Assembly: GCA_025345505.1 (NCBI GenBank)
Contig: JANVCC010000185.1
Span: 1,308,701 to 1,372,700 of the forward strand
Origin: Todiramphus chloris collaris
Taxonomy: Eukaryota > Chordata > Aves > Coraciiformes > Alcedinidae
DNA: 64,000 nt
Direction: 5' to 3'
Part shown: piece after piece, positions 34,615 to 48,733 of the stretch
How the letters are laid out: each line of letters starts with the position of its first letter
How positions within the stretch are numbered: position 1 is the stretch's first letter
Made by a program: the position numbers and the translations under genes
Notes under the pieces: model-generated
What the model was told of the DNA's origin: nothing
The model's input: only the letters and a program-made list of their open reading frames with translations
The model's database searches: none

Positions 34615-36774
34615 CTGGAGTGCAAAGAGAGAGAGAGAGAGAGGAGTCTCACCACTGTCCTTCCACTGCTGCAAGGGAACTGGCTCCAGGAGCGTGCCCA
34701 TGCCTGGCTGGACAGCAAGGCAGCAGGACCGATTCCTCCCCCTCTTCCCTCGGGCTGACACACACAGTTCTCCAGGAAGCCCCTTCTGGACACCAGCCCT
34801 GCAGGAGCTGGGTTGGTCCCAGGCAACAGGTCCAAGCTTCCTGAGATTAGAAAAATACCAGTGTTGCAAATACTGCTGCTGGTATCCCTTCGGAATGAGC
34901 AAAATCGCAGAAAAGGGGTTTATTTGGTCAATGTTACCCACACAAGACAATGCTTTCTGCCAACTGTAACAGCAGCTACCGTCACTTCCCTCGAGCTACA
35001 GAACCTAGGTGATCCCCAGTGGTATCAGACTCCTGGTGGACAATTCAAGAAAGGTCAGCATGTTTCCATCTGTGGAACAAAAATGACAAGTCCCACCAGA
35101 GAGCTGTAGCTTTCTTTGGCCAAAGACAACCTAAAAGCACTGCTTTATTCACATTCTTTCCTGTCCACCCCCAAATTAAAAGTTTTCCTGCAAGTTGGTA
35201 AGCCACTGGAAGCAATAGGTAGAAACCATGTTAGATTCAACAAGATCACAGCTCTAGGAACAAACAAACAAACAAGGGGAAATGCCATGAATTAATCTGT
35301 TCCAGTTTTATCTGCAGTAATTACTAATCGCAGTTGTCCCCCAGAATTTCCTACACTAATCAGAGTCATTAGAGGATGTGCCGTCGGGGAAGAGAATCTA
35401 GCCCCAGCTATCAGACACAGAGGTGCTGTAAGCAGCAATACGTATTTTCTAGCCCTTCTAGGAAATAAAACCCATACTTGAGCTACTCGTATCGCCACGT
35501 CTGAGCCTGACACTGGGCCAAACCCTGGTAATTTTATCAGCTGTTCAGGGGACTCGGAATTGATCACAGCACTGCTTGCTCCACGCCAGCTCTGGGGTCA
35601 GGCTCCCGCCCCAAGCAACGCCAGCGCTCAACGTACGTGAGCAGAACGTGCACAATCAGCACACTGCCATCCTCTCCCCACAGAGGGCTGCAGGCAGGTT
35701 TTGGGGGCTTCTTTAATAACGTTATTCCTAGCCCGCTATTCATTCTCCACACATACTCTGTGTAGTAGGTCACTTCGAGCTGCCTGCTGCCATCCCGAGC
35801 AGCGGCTGAAGCCGCACGGTGACAAGGGAAGATTTAGTGGCCAACACGAGCATTTGCAGAAACTTGTTTCCAGAGTTTTGGCAAGTATTCACTCAGTGAA
35901 AGAGCACAACCTGACCTCATTAGTGTATTAATAGTGCACGCCTGGCACTTGGGCAATGACTAACTCTTAATTTAAAATACAAAGGTATTTTAGACATTTG
36001 GGGGAGCGGGGGAGAAAATATGATGCGGAAGAATTTCTGTAGCAAGTTGTGCTTGGTTCTTTTAACAGTTGTCGGTGAAATAAGCCTTTAGCTCTGGCAG
36101 ATCTTTCCCAGCAGCAGCTACTGTAACGCGTGCACACGCAGTACGGGGGAGAAAACACAGAAAGGGCTCTCCTTGCTTCTTAAGCAAACGAACTTTGACT
36201 CTAACAGACGCTCGGGAGAGCTGCGGTACCTGCTGCGTACGAAGAGGTGCGCACGTGGGATGCTCTCGATACACAGCTTTGATGAGTCAGTGGGAGAAGG
36301 ATAATCACTACTGGTATAAATAAGTTTGATTTGAGACTCCTCCAATGTCAGGCACCTGTAGGTTTATTAGTAACCAGGTGAATGCTTACAAAATAAAAAC
36401 GTATCTCTTGATATCAACATTAAACTGTCCTGTGAAATGTCTGCTTTGCACTACCAGAACTACTTAGTTATTTTATTATTCAGGGTTTGAAGGAAGGCTG
36501 TTTACTCAAAGGGAGAACATAACACATTCCTTCCCCGGTAAGCCTGCGAGCAGACAGAAGACACTGCCAGGGAGTGCAGGCTACTGACGGCCTGAGCTCT
36601 CGCCACTCATCTCCAGGGGAATTCAGGAATTCCACATTCACAGCCTTAAACAAAAGGCGTGACACAGGGAATAGCTGCAGCCCACCACTGCCCAAACTCC
36701 GGTTCTGCTGCGCCCTGCCTTTGGAAGGGACTGAAACTGGAAAAGAGAAAGGGGAGTTATTTTGGAATATGAGA
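34615..36774 (-). other. Sequence upstream of the NEK6 start exon
   Basis: Intronic if transcription starts at 36.9 kb or further right. Apart from the (CT)9 tract I saw no repeat, exon or RNA gene. Confidence 0.6.
34626..34643 (-). repeat. (CT)9 microsatellite in the polypyrimidine tract before the NEK6 start exon
   Basis: On the plus strand this is (AG)9. Read on the transcribed strand, it is the pyrimidine tract 12-29 bases before the exon edge at 34614. Confidence 0.9.
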
Positions 36775-37100
36775 ACCCGAGCCACCCGATCGCACTCCAA
36801 CCGGCGACGTCCCAACGGGAACCGCCGCTCTCCAGCTGCCGCCAGGAAACCCACGGTACCGCTGCTCACCCGGAGGGATCAGCGAAGGGAAGGCCGGCCC
36901 GGCCTCGCTGCCTCGAGCTGGACGGGAAGGGATCGGGGCACGTGCGTGGGTTTGCTCGCTGCTTGTTTAAAGCGCTGCAGCTGGGAGCCAGGGGAGAAGG
37001 AAGAGCTTTGGAAAGAGATCCGGCGGAGCTCACATGACACCAGCTCCCAGCCCGCTGACACCGACGGGACGGCGTGTCCTGCCCAAGCCGTCAGCTCGGC
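36775..37100 (-). promoter_or_regulatory. CpG-rich patch: candidate alternative NEK6 promoter and first exon
   Basis: About 300 bases dense in CpG, 2.2 kb upstream of the start exon, with an E-box CACGTG near 36938. On the minus strand a plausible donor, CCGG|gtgagc, would end a noncoding exon at 36870, and the sequence before it is the richest in CpG. Human NEK6 is known to have several alternative first exons. No TATA box was seen. Confidence 0.45.
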
Positions 37101-40100
37101 TATTCTGGGCTTTGGGCAAGCACATGCTATAGGTAGGAAGGGGATCCCCAGGAAGGGGCTTCACGGAGGGGCTTCAAATAGCAGCCAACGCCACAAAGGC
37201 ACTTCATTGTGTCAAAAAAGGCAGAGAGAGTGCCCAGAATTGTAAGTCTACAGAATTCTACAGAGGTTTTGAGATTCCTTCTCTTAAAAAGTATAACTAC
37301 AGAGACAATACTGCAATTGTATTGTAAAAAAATTGAAATATTGAGCAAAGAACATGACAGTGTCCAATGAAACTGCTTAAAACCAGGGACTTTTGCTCCA
37401 GATAGTTGATCTGTCCTGAGGAAGTGACCGCATTTTGAGCCTCATTTTACTAATCCTGATGCTAGTTCGGGTATCAACTGCAACAGGTTGGAGAGGAGTT
37501 CTCTTAGACTACCAAGCAAAACCATAAACACATAAGAAACGTTGAAATCTCTTTAACCACCTCTCACTCCATCACTCCATTCAGGCTACACAATCTGTTC
37601 ATTAAGTCATCCCACAGAACTCGACAGCTACGATGAAACTCTTCCTCGCAATAAAGCACAAGCATCGGAATGAGATGCAGCACACCTAAAAAGCCTGATC
37701 CCCACTCCTTCGAAACGGCAGAGCCTTCTCCGAGTTACTGGAATGTCCCAGTCTCTCTCCCCACTCCAGCTAGAGGGTTAGCATGGCAGGATCTCACGCT
37801 AAGAGCGCTGTCTCTATGTGGAGCACCATGTGACTGTTACCACAAGGCTGAACTACCCAACGCTTCAGCTCCGTTAAACCACGTAATGCCTCGTTAATTG
37901 ACAGCGGCATTAATAGGTAATGAATTTTCCTTTAATCATGTTTTCAAGTAGCAATCTTAAGCGCAACACTCAATTCACCAGCATCTAGAACAAGCAGCGC
38001 CGTGTCTAATCCAAAGACGTCTCTCCAACTGATTTGCTCTTTGACCTGCATGAGAAGCGGAAGAAAATAAATCTACTGTGCTGACGTGTTTTATGATGCA
38101 ACTCTTACTAACAACTGGACAAAAATCAACACAACTTACTTGACGTGTCACTTCCTAGCAGCAACTGTCGAACTGACACAATACAGCATCAAAGAAAACA
38201 GACAGGGAAGGGAAGAAAAGCTACTCAACACAGAACCAATCAGTGACAGTAACACTCCAGATACAGTCTCATTTCCTTATTATTAAATGGGGGGGAGCAG
38301 CTGCAGACAAAATAATTGAAGATTTTTTAATGTGTTTAAACAGGCAAAGACAATAGCAGGAAGCAAGACAAGAGGCCTTAGAATAAGGTCTCCCAACATT
38401 GGCACGTTTTTACTTCACATTGTTCTAGTTCTGCACTTTTACCTCTCGAGTGACAGACCTTTTTACTCCAGCTTCCAGATTTCCTACGCAGCTTTGCAGT
38501 GTCAAACACTTTCAGACTGGATCTTAACCACGACAGCAAATTAAAATATTTTTAAATTGCATGAAGCATCATATATCTTTCCAGAAAGTGGATAAAAGAA
38601 CAGGATCATCATCTGTGAAAGGCATTACAAGAACAACGTAACAGCTTCTGGAATTACTATGAATACTCAAATATCTCTTACGCTTAAGTCCCCAGTAACA
38701 CATATCCCTCAACAATCCCCATGCACGAAAGGAAGGCCTGTCTACAGAACATAAAACCTCCTGCAGCATTTTCCAGCTTTTGAACACAAATTCCACTCGA
38801 ATCAAAACCGAAGCCTTTACTTCTACCTCAAACAAATGACAGCAACTGGGTTCCAGTCCTGGCGAGAGGAGCGGGCACATGAGCAGCTCGCTGTGTTTGC
38901 GCCTCTGGTAAAGGAAGCACGGGGAGGAAGATGTCACTGAAGCTCTACCAATGCAGCATCACCTCCAGCACATCCCAGCCAAGTTGTATCACAACTGGTC
39001 TAGTATTTGGGGTCAATTTTAACCAGCCAGACAAATACTAAATTACCCGTCTCAGCTGCCAACCAGTGCAATAACTTTTACGACACCAGAAATGTCAGCA
39101 GTTCAGGCTGAGTTTATGATCAGTCAGGATTAGCAAAACCAGCTACCTGGCCCGTGTGCCACTTCAGTTCTACAACAACAGGCCCAGGCTCACTTCCCTC
39201 TGCACCAACCACAAAAGTACACTTATCGTACCAAGGTCAGAGGGAACTCTGATGAATAGAGACTCCACTGATATTTCCAATTATTAAAGTATCACTATTT
39301 AGCTGCATAGTATAAAGTGAAACATATGTAGTCGTGGCAAAGCTTTTAACTTTCTAACACAAGACAGGCATCACGACAGCACAAAAACACACACGGAAAG
39401 TGGCAGCTCCCATATAACCAACTGGTGTGGGACTGTTCTCCTGTACCTGATCCACTGGGAAAAGCAGCTTCCGAGAACAGTGGAAGGAAGCAAAAGATTT
39501 CCAGTTAAATCAGAGGTTAACTTAAAATAACTATTTGAGAAAACATAACTGAACTCTGTGTAGAGCTGCTTCGCTTCTCCCAACAGATCTTAAGAGGAAC
39601 TCTGAAAACACTGCACAGAATGTATGCAAGGTACGAGAACTTCCACCTCACTTGGTTTGGGTTTGCAGCTCAGGAGTTTTTCGGGCGATCCAGTCACTCT
39701 CCAAGAGTTCAGAATACAGTTAACATAGCAGGCAATATGACCAAAGGCCACATGGGATCGACCAGTATCTTATTCTCTCAAACTACAACTTGATGTAGGT
39801 TTGTCTGTCACCATGAGCCCTCCACTTCCTAAGGATAATCATGGACAAGGGAGAAACATAAACCCTATGTCCAGCTATGCCAAAACACCTAAAAACACCT
39901 CCTGCCACCTACTGTCACCCTTCCACAGTACAGTCATTACCACATGCAGCGTCAGTGTTCACAGATAACCTGGGGTTTAGACAAAGCAAGGGAAAATGAA
40001 AGGCCTCCTGTATAACCAACTCTCCTTCCACCTTCCAAGCTGCAGCTCCTCTTTGGGTACCTAAGCATCCTTCTGCCCCAGCCCACCCACCATGCCTGAA

Positions 40101-40943
40101 TCGGGAAAGAGCAAAACACAACACCCCTCCATCAAACCCTGGGGTACCTTGCAGGTACCTGACAGGTGGGATTCTCGGGGCAGAACAGCCCAGGGCGCTT
40201 GGCAGCAAAGGTCAAGATCATTAGTTATGAGAGGCTCATTAAGGATCAGAACCTCCCGGGCATCCTGGCGCGGGGTCTCCCACATCCCCCTGCCCCGGGT
40301 GCAGCTGGGCTCTACTCGGGCTCGTCAGCCAGCTGGGCCCAGCCTAATCAGGTACCACCGTGTGTCTCCGCGTGCCTCGAACTCAACTACAGGCCAGACC
40401 ATTTGCTCCCAGATGGATAATCGACATGACAGAACCGTGCACCTCTAAAGGAGACAGCAAAGCAGCAGAGTGCTTGGCGTTACAGGCACTTTCTGTACCA
40501 ACACTCTCCACGTCCTACAAGACAGGCCAGCTGCAAATCGTGCCCAGCACTCAGCTCTCTGCTGCCCCCCACGCTGGGGGAGCCGGTGACCCCCAACACT
40601 GCCAAACCCATCCTCGGCGTGCAGAGACACGGCAAGGGAGCCCTGCACAGGGCAGCTTCCCGCAGTGCCTACCGGGGACTTCACGGAGAACAGCTCTGCA
40701 AGTGCAGAACAAGTCCCAGCAGTTCCAGCTTTCCCCGGTACTGCCACGGAAAGCGTTCTGCAGAACAAACTGCGAGGTTTTCCAGTTTTGCACCACTTCC
40801 TACTGTGAAAGCAACACGACTGTGTCTCAAGGAGTCTCAGTGCTCCTGGCTGTGAAGCGGTGCCAGCTGTGCCCTTCCTGGAAACATTCTGGGGCTTTCT
40901 GTACCTCTGACCTGCTCCAATGCCTTCAAATATCATGCAGGAT

Positions 40944-40944
40944 A

Positions 40945-40977
<33 letters not shown>

Positions 40978-40980
40978 ATG
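40944..40980 (+). repeat. (CA)n(TA)n(TG)n microsatellite
   Basis: A compound dinucleotide tract of CA, then TA, then imperfect TG/TA. Confidence 0.95.
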
Positions 40981-43900
40981 CTTTTCCACCCAGTTCCTAT
41001 ATCCCTCTCCTACCCTCTTGCTACAAGGGGACTTGTGAGAGGGAGGCAAGCAGCTGTGCTCGGGGACCTCGTGTAAAACACGAGGCAAGTCTCGCGAAGC
41101 TCCAGCAATCCAGGAGTTGTCTAAACACAGTCAAGCACGTTACTTAACTTACTGCACAAACTTCCATCTTTTAAGGTATACAAAGAGCAGAGCTCAACGG
41201 TTGGTGAAATCCAGCGTGCACACTGAGCTGGCTCCCCTGCCCGCAGCGGAGGGGCTGCCCGGGCTGCCCGCCTGCCCCGAGCCACCAACGCGCCCTTCGC
41301 TGCAGACTCCCCGAAGACTGGAGCAATGCAAACTATTTTACAAAATACAAAAACACAACCACATCAGCAACACTTTCTTCCTCTCTACTGTCCAATAATA
41401 TTCCTCCTCTTGCTCGCTCATAAAATAAATCTGTCAGGATACTATATGAGATTACCTATATATTTAAATGATGGTCTTGGCTTGTGATTACATTATCGCT
41501 GCGGTTCGGGGTACGTGCTGCAGGGAAGGCAGTCCAATCCTAGGAGAGTATTATTTTCGAGTGACTTTTATTGTCCATTATCTTACACCATTTGTGTCAC
41601 AGCTATGATGTCTGGTAGGAATAGTTCACAACAGAAATATCTTTGTCGTTAGTATTCTCATTGCAATTTAGTCAGATCAACCTTTAAATCTCATCCATCA
41701 TACTGAAGAGCTCTGGCAAAGCAAGCACAGTAATATATGCTTCCATGCAAAACCTAATTACAGGCTAGGTTAAAAAGCCTACCCCGTTCCTTCTGCAGTG
41801 CAAGGTGACAGGAAATCCTGAGCATCCCTTAGTTTCTCACTCTCCCTTTTTGCTGGTGAAGTGCGTAACCCGTTGATTACAGCAGACTGATTCTGTCTGG
41901 CACATGACAAACTTACTTGAACCTAACAATTAAACTTCTGACAGTGTTTCCAAAAGCAGAGAGTATTTACTGTAAATGCCTGACAATTTTCTCCTCTCGG
42001 CTCATCTCTCTCAACAGTCACCTCATGATGACTGGAAATTACCATAAGCAAATAGCAGCCTAACATCCAAAAAACCCCTCATGTTAATGTGAAATACACA
42101 CCTGCCAACACTGAAAAAATATGAATATGAATGTTAAAGGAAACAACATGGGGAATGCCACTGAAACGTATGAGACAGGAGGTAATCCTGCAAGAGCAGC
42201 ACCGAAGAGCACAGTGCAGCAAAGCTGTGTTCAGGCAGAGCTGCCCACCACGCGCAGCCGGCCGAGCGCAGGGAGCCCCCAGACTGGCAGAAATCAACTT
42301 CCCTGGCCTTTAGTAACAGGGAAGATGTAAAGGGCAGGCCCTGGATCCAGTACTAAAAGTTAAAGACAATAGTTTTTCAAAGTAAAATTTTCTTTATCAG
42401 TATTTTTAAGTCCTAAGGAGCCCAGCCGTGTTTTCCAACTCAACCTTCAGTTGGATTCCATGTAACAGATGCATAGTTTTGAAAACTTTCTGAAGTTTTA
42501 CGTACAAAACCATATTTATGTATTTATATATTCAAAATTTTACAAGTAGCTGCTGCCCAAAACACAGAAACCAAGTCACAGCCCTCGGTGAAAGCCGTAC
42601 CTGCAATTTATAAATCCCTAGAAAGGCTGGGGACGTTTGCACCAAGCTGCCCGCTGCAGCAGCACGGGCGCTACCCTGGCAGCGGGCATGGGCGGCTCTG
42701 TGCAGCCAGCACTTGCAGCAGCCAGTACCCGAGGGCTGCCTGCCCGAAGACCCACAAGTCCACTAACTGAGAATGTTTAAATGAAACGGCTGAAAAGCCC
42801 TCGAGCTTTTTCCTACTGTGTCAACAGCTGATGGTCATGAAACAAATGCTGTGACAGACACTGGAATTCACTGTTCCATACCTAGAAGCAAAATGACATG
42901 AAGGCAACTATTGAAAGCTTTTCGGAGCCATCCCACTGTACATGTAAATAAAACAAACACTTCCTGCCAATAATCCAGTATCTGTGTCAAACTTCCCACG
43001 CTCTTTCAAATCACTTTCTACATCCAGCCCAGGTCCGCATTCCTATTTTTAGCAAGCGAGATTAGAATTCCAAATACTTTGTATTTGAGTCTGGGGACAA
43101 ATCTAGTAAAATGCCCTGAAAACAGCAAGGCCTGGCACAGTGCTGTCCCCTCCCTGGCTGTATTGCCTGCATGAAGATGCTACCTGAGTTTATACAATAC
43201 CTTTGGCAGAGTGTTCTGTACGCCTGCTACTTTCACCAGTTCCAAGCAGGAAGGCCGTTAGCTTACTGATAATTTTGGCTTTAAAAGGTTTAACCTGAGT
43301 TAAAAGTTGGGTGGTGGTTTTGTTGTTTGTTTTTTGGTTTGTTTTCATTTGTTTGGAGTTTTTTTGCTCTTTTCTAGGATCAGCTCCCTAGAACTCGGTC
43401 CCAAAATACTCTTGAGATGCTCTGTAGCTCAGCCCATCCACCACAAAGGCTGGTTTCACACGGCTCCTACCAACAAGTCCTAGGATCAGTGCCAAGAGTA
43501 CTTGGTGATTTATAGTTATGATTAAGGAATCAATGTGATAAGGTAAATGTTCCTTTTCACGGGCCTAACTGGACTATTTCTTCCTCTTATTGCAATGTAT
43601 GGAATTTCCTAGTGCAACACCACATGTAAACATTTACATACACTGTTTACAATGTAGATGACTATCACATACATAGTCAGGTCCAGAACTGAGGATGGAT
43701 ACCAGTCAGTGGCGTTTAAAGAGACAATAGTCCCTTCAAGGAGAGGTAATACTGTAAACTCAGCAAGCAACAGCAGCTTCCTTTTTTCCCCAACTCGTTT
43801 TCACTTCCATATGTTTCAGATAAAGAAGACAAAATATCTTAATTTACATTCTTCTAGTTGCAATTTTGAGCCTTCCAAAAGTACTCACTATATTCATTTT

Positions 43901-45104
43901 TACAGCCTTTGAAACTTCAGCTGCAGACTGCTCAGACCACTACTGGTGCTAACGAAACGTGTTAAAAATAAACACATACTAAATCTACCTGGAATTTCAC
44001 TGTATTGCTTACTAAGCATGCAACAACACGCTCACCTTTTAATTTATAATGCAATAAAGCTTTCAAGCCTGAAGTCAAATTATTTAAGAACATTTCTGTT
44101 ATCCTTCTCAGAATCCATTCATTTCTGATGAAGGAAAAATTAAATAGAGGCTGGAAATATATTCATAATGTATACGTTCACAGAAACTGCCAGACATTTT
44201 CCTATCATTAAATCCTAACTGGAATAAGTAACATCACCCAGAGCTCTGAAACGCACGCTGCCTGTACCAGTCACGTCGCCTTCGGCACGGCGCTGCCTCC
44301 GCGCTCTCCCCTCCGCACCAAGCAGCTATTTGCACAGAAGCAAGCTAACTTTCTGAGCTACCAGTGAGCTGCCAATCTCTGCGTGAAATACAAACAGTTC
44401 CCACTCTCAACCAGCATCTGAAGACCCCCTTAAAAAGAAGAGCCCAAAATCAAGTAGTATAGAAGGCTGATTGTTCCCAATCTATGGCAGAACCACCCAA
44501 GTGAAGCCAAACCCTACAGTAAGTTCCTCCCACACGCAGCTGAATCCAGATTCCTTCCACAGCTTGCTCCTATCCAGACACCTTTGGCAACTCGCCGGCC
44601 CAAACAAGAGCACAAGCAAGCAGATCACCTTAAGCCAGTAAGGCAAGAAGAGGAGTAACATCCAAAGTACAAAAATCATTTTCAATAAGCTCTGCTGCTA
44701 CAGCCCCTAAAACACCCCAGACAGGGGAACAGTTCAGCCTGGTACGTTCTCAGAAAGCTTTACATACCCATGACCTTAAATCCTAACAATGTTTTCTACA
44801 GATAGATATTTACGCGCGATCAGAAACCCCCCACTCAACGCTGATAAACACCTTTAATTAGCAAGCACTTGCCAAATATTAAGCAAGCCTCACAAAGTCA
44901 CTTCTGAAATATTGCTGCAGTTGCCCTAATGTTTGTGAGAGCTCAGCCAGAGCAAAGGAAAGAGCGAGCCCACGTCAGATGGGCTCAAAAACCCATGAAA
45001 CCTGCTGCAACCGCTCTGCTCACGCAGCTTCTCTGGAGCCATTCGAGTCTGTAACAGCCCGCACGTCTGCTCAAACACTGGGCAAGGGAATGCAGGAAGA
45101 TACA

Positions 45105-45122
45105 GATAGATAGATAGATAGA
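45105..45122 (+). repeat. (GATA)4 microsatellite
   Basis: Four GATA units plus GA. Confidence 0.95.
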
Positions 45123-48100
45123 GTTCACCCAACTTCAAAACATCAGAACAACAGCTTGAAGTATTTACATTTCTCATAATCAGAAGCAAGAGGAAATGAT
45201 GCCGAGAATTATGCAGCCCAGCCAATCTAAAGATTCATGTGATTCAAATCCAAAGGCAACTTCAAAGCCACCTCATAAAAGCCCGTGCAAAACTTCCAAG
45301 CAGCCAGATGTGAGCACTGCAGGAAGGGCTGTCACAGCATCTGGATCCTGCAAGTAACAGCCAAACGGAAGCAGGAACTCTTCCCAGAGTGAAAAGATTT
45401 CACATTTTTCTACGCACCAAAATAGCTACGTTAAAAATAGGTTTGTATTTTTTCTTCTGCCTCAAAATATGCTCAACAAGAGTGTATTCTCAAAATTGCT
45501 CTAAGGTGTCCTACCTAAACTGAAACACAAGTCAGTCTCCCTACGCGTCCCTGGGTATCTGGAACTACCAGCTCCAGTTTTCCAGCAAACCAGCGCAGCT
45601 CTCTAGCTCGTACCCGTATCACCGTGCGCAACGCAGCTCCATCTCCTTTCCCACACAGTCTCCCTTACAGAACAAGATTCATTCACCAGTGCCTTGCTGA
45701 TTGAGGCTGCGGGGTAAAACAAAAAAGACCTGTTCTTTATGAAGTCTGCGTAGCTACATTTATTACTTCTTTTGATGACAGACAGGGTTAATGAAGATCT
45801 TGCAAAAAGCTCTCCCTCTCCTGGGCTAACTGCCCAAATTCTTTCAGGATTCACAAGACTTGTCTATTTAAATTGGGTCCAATTTGATTCCCCCCCCCTA
45901 CAGAAAGGCCTGCACAGAATGTTCTGAAAAGAATCTGGGAATTAACCTTTCAAGAAAACGATAACTAAATGTGCAAGCTCTGTGTAAGAGACAAGTCACA
46001 TTTCACACTATATTCTGCCCTCTCTGCAACAATTTCCTTCTGTTCCAATAAGCTCGATGTTGAAGCATAAACTCAGTAGGATGAGATTATGAAAAACCAT
46101 AGGCTTCCTCATGCAAACAAAGATCTCCTATCCTGCCCACTCTGAATTTCTTTCCCAAGCTGCGCTGACTGCCAAGGCACGGCCCTGACTGCAGATTAGC
46201 ACTGTGCTGCTAGAGCAGGAGTTCACCTTATCCGAGGGAGCTAGAAAAATTACACATTACTTGCCCAGACAACAGCTCCACAGCTACACTTCCACTGTCT
46301 TGTCTGAAAAACATCTCTGCCACACACCACAAGGGGCTTTCAGACATTCCCAGCTCTACAGCAACTTATTGCTCAGTGTATTACTGTACAAAGGATGGAC
46401 AGAGTGGGAATTGCCCTGCCCTGGTCCTTCCTTCCCCTGAAAACCGAGGTCCACCTCACAGTTGTTTTGCAGGTACCGCAGAGTCCTGCCGATGGAAAAA
46501 CCCCACCTGTGTCGGAGCACGAAACCCAAGAACGAAACAGACGTTTGCAAAGGCCTTTACATTCTGTTTCCAAGCGCAGCATCTGCTCTATCTGCCACCA
46601 GACACCGCTCAGCCACAGCCCTGAGCACGAGTACTTGGGGTTAACGTGCTAATGCAATTAAAAGAAAGAAAAACAAGAGTCCAGCTGAGGCACAGAATGC
46701 AATTTAGCTTTCAGCAGGCCATGAACTAAGTAAAATGTAATTTTCCAACCATCTCAAATTACCAGTTTTTAAGAGCAATTATGCAAAACACAGCTGAAAA
46801 TACCTATGGTGGAGCAGTTCGTCAGCATTCAAAGACAACTGTTTACCATCAGATACTTACACAAACACAAAGGTTTGTTCCAGAACAGAAACACAAATAT
46901 TTATGCTATTTCAGAATCAGCTACAGCACGGTTTAGTAACAGCAACGCGAATCACGTGGACACCTCACTAATACCAAGGCACAGCACACTAGGAGTCAGC
47001 AGGAGTAGCTGTTGGGGTCCAGCACGCTCCACGCACAGCTATCCCCAACCACGAAGAGGCAAGTGACAGACCAGTGACAGAAAAGGATCAAACTGACCTA
47101 ACGCAAAACAAACCAGCTTGAAGAGCCAGCCAAAACTATAAATGGTGATGTAACAATCAAATTGGAAATAACATGGCTCGCTGTATTGTGTCCAGTCTTG
47201 GCTGGACTCTCAGATTGTCAGACCACGCCTGTCCCGACTCCACGCTCCACTCAGCTCCAAGCCGCAGGCAGCACGGCAAAACAAACCCGGGTACCCCAGG
47301 GGGGTCAGCAGGACCTGCAGGGCTCGACGGGTACCTGAAAAACAACAAAGCCATTGCAGTAGCACACATCCCTGTCAGTGGACAGAGCTCCCACACTACA
47401 ACCAAGAGCTGCTAACAACTTGTTTTAAGAGAGTAAATGTGTGGAAGAGGGGAACACACGGAAGACAGACAGAATATTTAAATGAATAGAAAATACTTTT
47501 TAATGAATTTGCAACAGCTACCAGCTGACTGACAGACATGGACTATCCCAGATCAAACCAAGGCAACAGAGAGGTGAATCCACAGGCCCAGAAATGCAAA
47601 TCCTCGGCGTGGGGAGGCAGAGGCAGAACTACACCAGCCAACCTTAGAGCTCCAACCCAACCCTGACGACAAGGGAGCTGCAAGGGGAGAGCTGCTGGAG
47701 CCCAGCCGCCCGTGAGCCCAGCTCCCCAGCACGGTGACTCGCTCCCCGCAGAGTTCACAGTCCAACCCAAGCCAAGAGCCTGCCGCTGAAACGATAGTCT
47801 GGGGAAGAACAGAGCTGCTGCGTGCTCTCGGCAAAGCACACGGCCACGTGCTTGCAAGCACCAGTTCATGCTGTGGCAACAGCACGAAGGAAAGACTGCG
47901 GGCAACCGAGACCGGAGGGAAATGACTGCCCCGTACGGGATGAATGAACAAAAGCTGCCCTGGTTACTGCTGCTGCCTGCTGCCTTAAGGGCAGACACAC
48001 ACTAAACAGAGTCCTGCGTCTCCAATTAGAGACAGCCTCTCAAAGTTAACTATATTCCCCACGTGATCTAGCTGCTTTTATCAAACTCATTAGTGCCATC

Positions 48101-48529
48101 TATGTCCCCAAAATAAATGAGCAAGCTGGCACTCAGCTGTCCCCAATTTCAGATGAACAATAGGAAAGATAAGATGCAACTTCTACGACTCATGATGAAT
48201 GATTCATTTCAAACTTCACTTCCTTTGGAGCACGACATGCAAACAGGGTCTTTAAAAGCACACGCAACGCTCAAGTCCCGCCGACCCAGGCTTCAGTTTC
48301 ACTTGGGCTTTTCTAGCTGCCCAACTGCTCACACACTGGCTGGGGGACAGGCACTGCCAGCTTCTCCTGCCAGCCCCGTGAACTCTGACAGAAAGCTGAC
48401 GAAAGGCCGGACAGCACCTCAGAGAGCTGTGCCACGGCCACGCCGGGCGGGACAGAAACCACCAGCACAGAGCTCCCCCACACAGCTGCCTCTTCAAAAA
48501 CAGGAAGACAATACCCTGAAAGGTGTGCT

Positions 48530-48733
48530 TCCATACGAGCAAGGTGACCAGGAGAGGATGGCCAAGGGCCTCCATACGAGCAAGGTGACCAGGAGAGGAT
48601 GGCCAAGGGCCTCCATGTGAGCAAGGTGACCAGGAGAGGATGGCCAAGGGCCTCCATGTGAGCAAGGTGACCAGGAGAGGATGGCCAAGGGCCTCCATGT
48701 GAGCAAGGTGACCAGGAGAGGATGGCCAAGTGC
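48530..48733. repeat. 41-bp minisatellite, about 5 copies
   Basis: Units start at 48541, 48582, 48623, 48664 and 48705 (the last partial), with a partial unit before them. Each begins aaggtgaccaggagaggatg and ends with gcctccatacgagc or gcctccatgtgagc. Copies are almost identical; the partial leading unit and the first full unit have CATACG and later ones CATGTG. The unit is not a multiple of three, and frames stay open through it on the minus strand only because the unit has no stop. Confidence 0.97.

Larger units (their letters stand above)
37101..48520. other. Long noncoding stretch, 11.4 kb
   Basis: No convincing exon on either strand. It contains a CA/TA microsatellite (40944-40980), a GATA microsatellite (45105-45122), an AT-rich unique block at 41440-41770 and a short C run near 45890. 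It is probably the 5' noncoding intron of NEK6 if the 58-kb island is the promoter. Confidence 0.6.
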
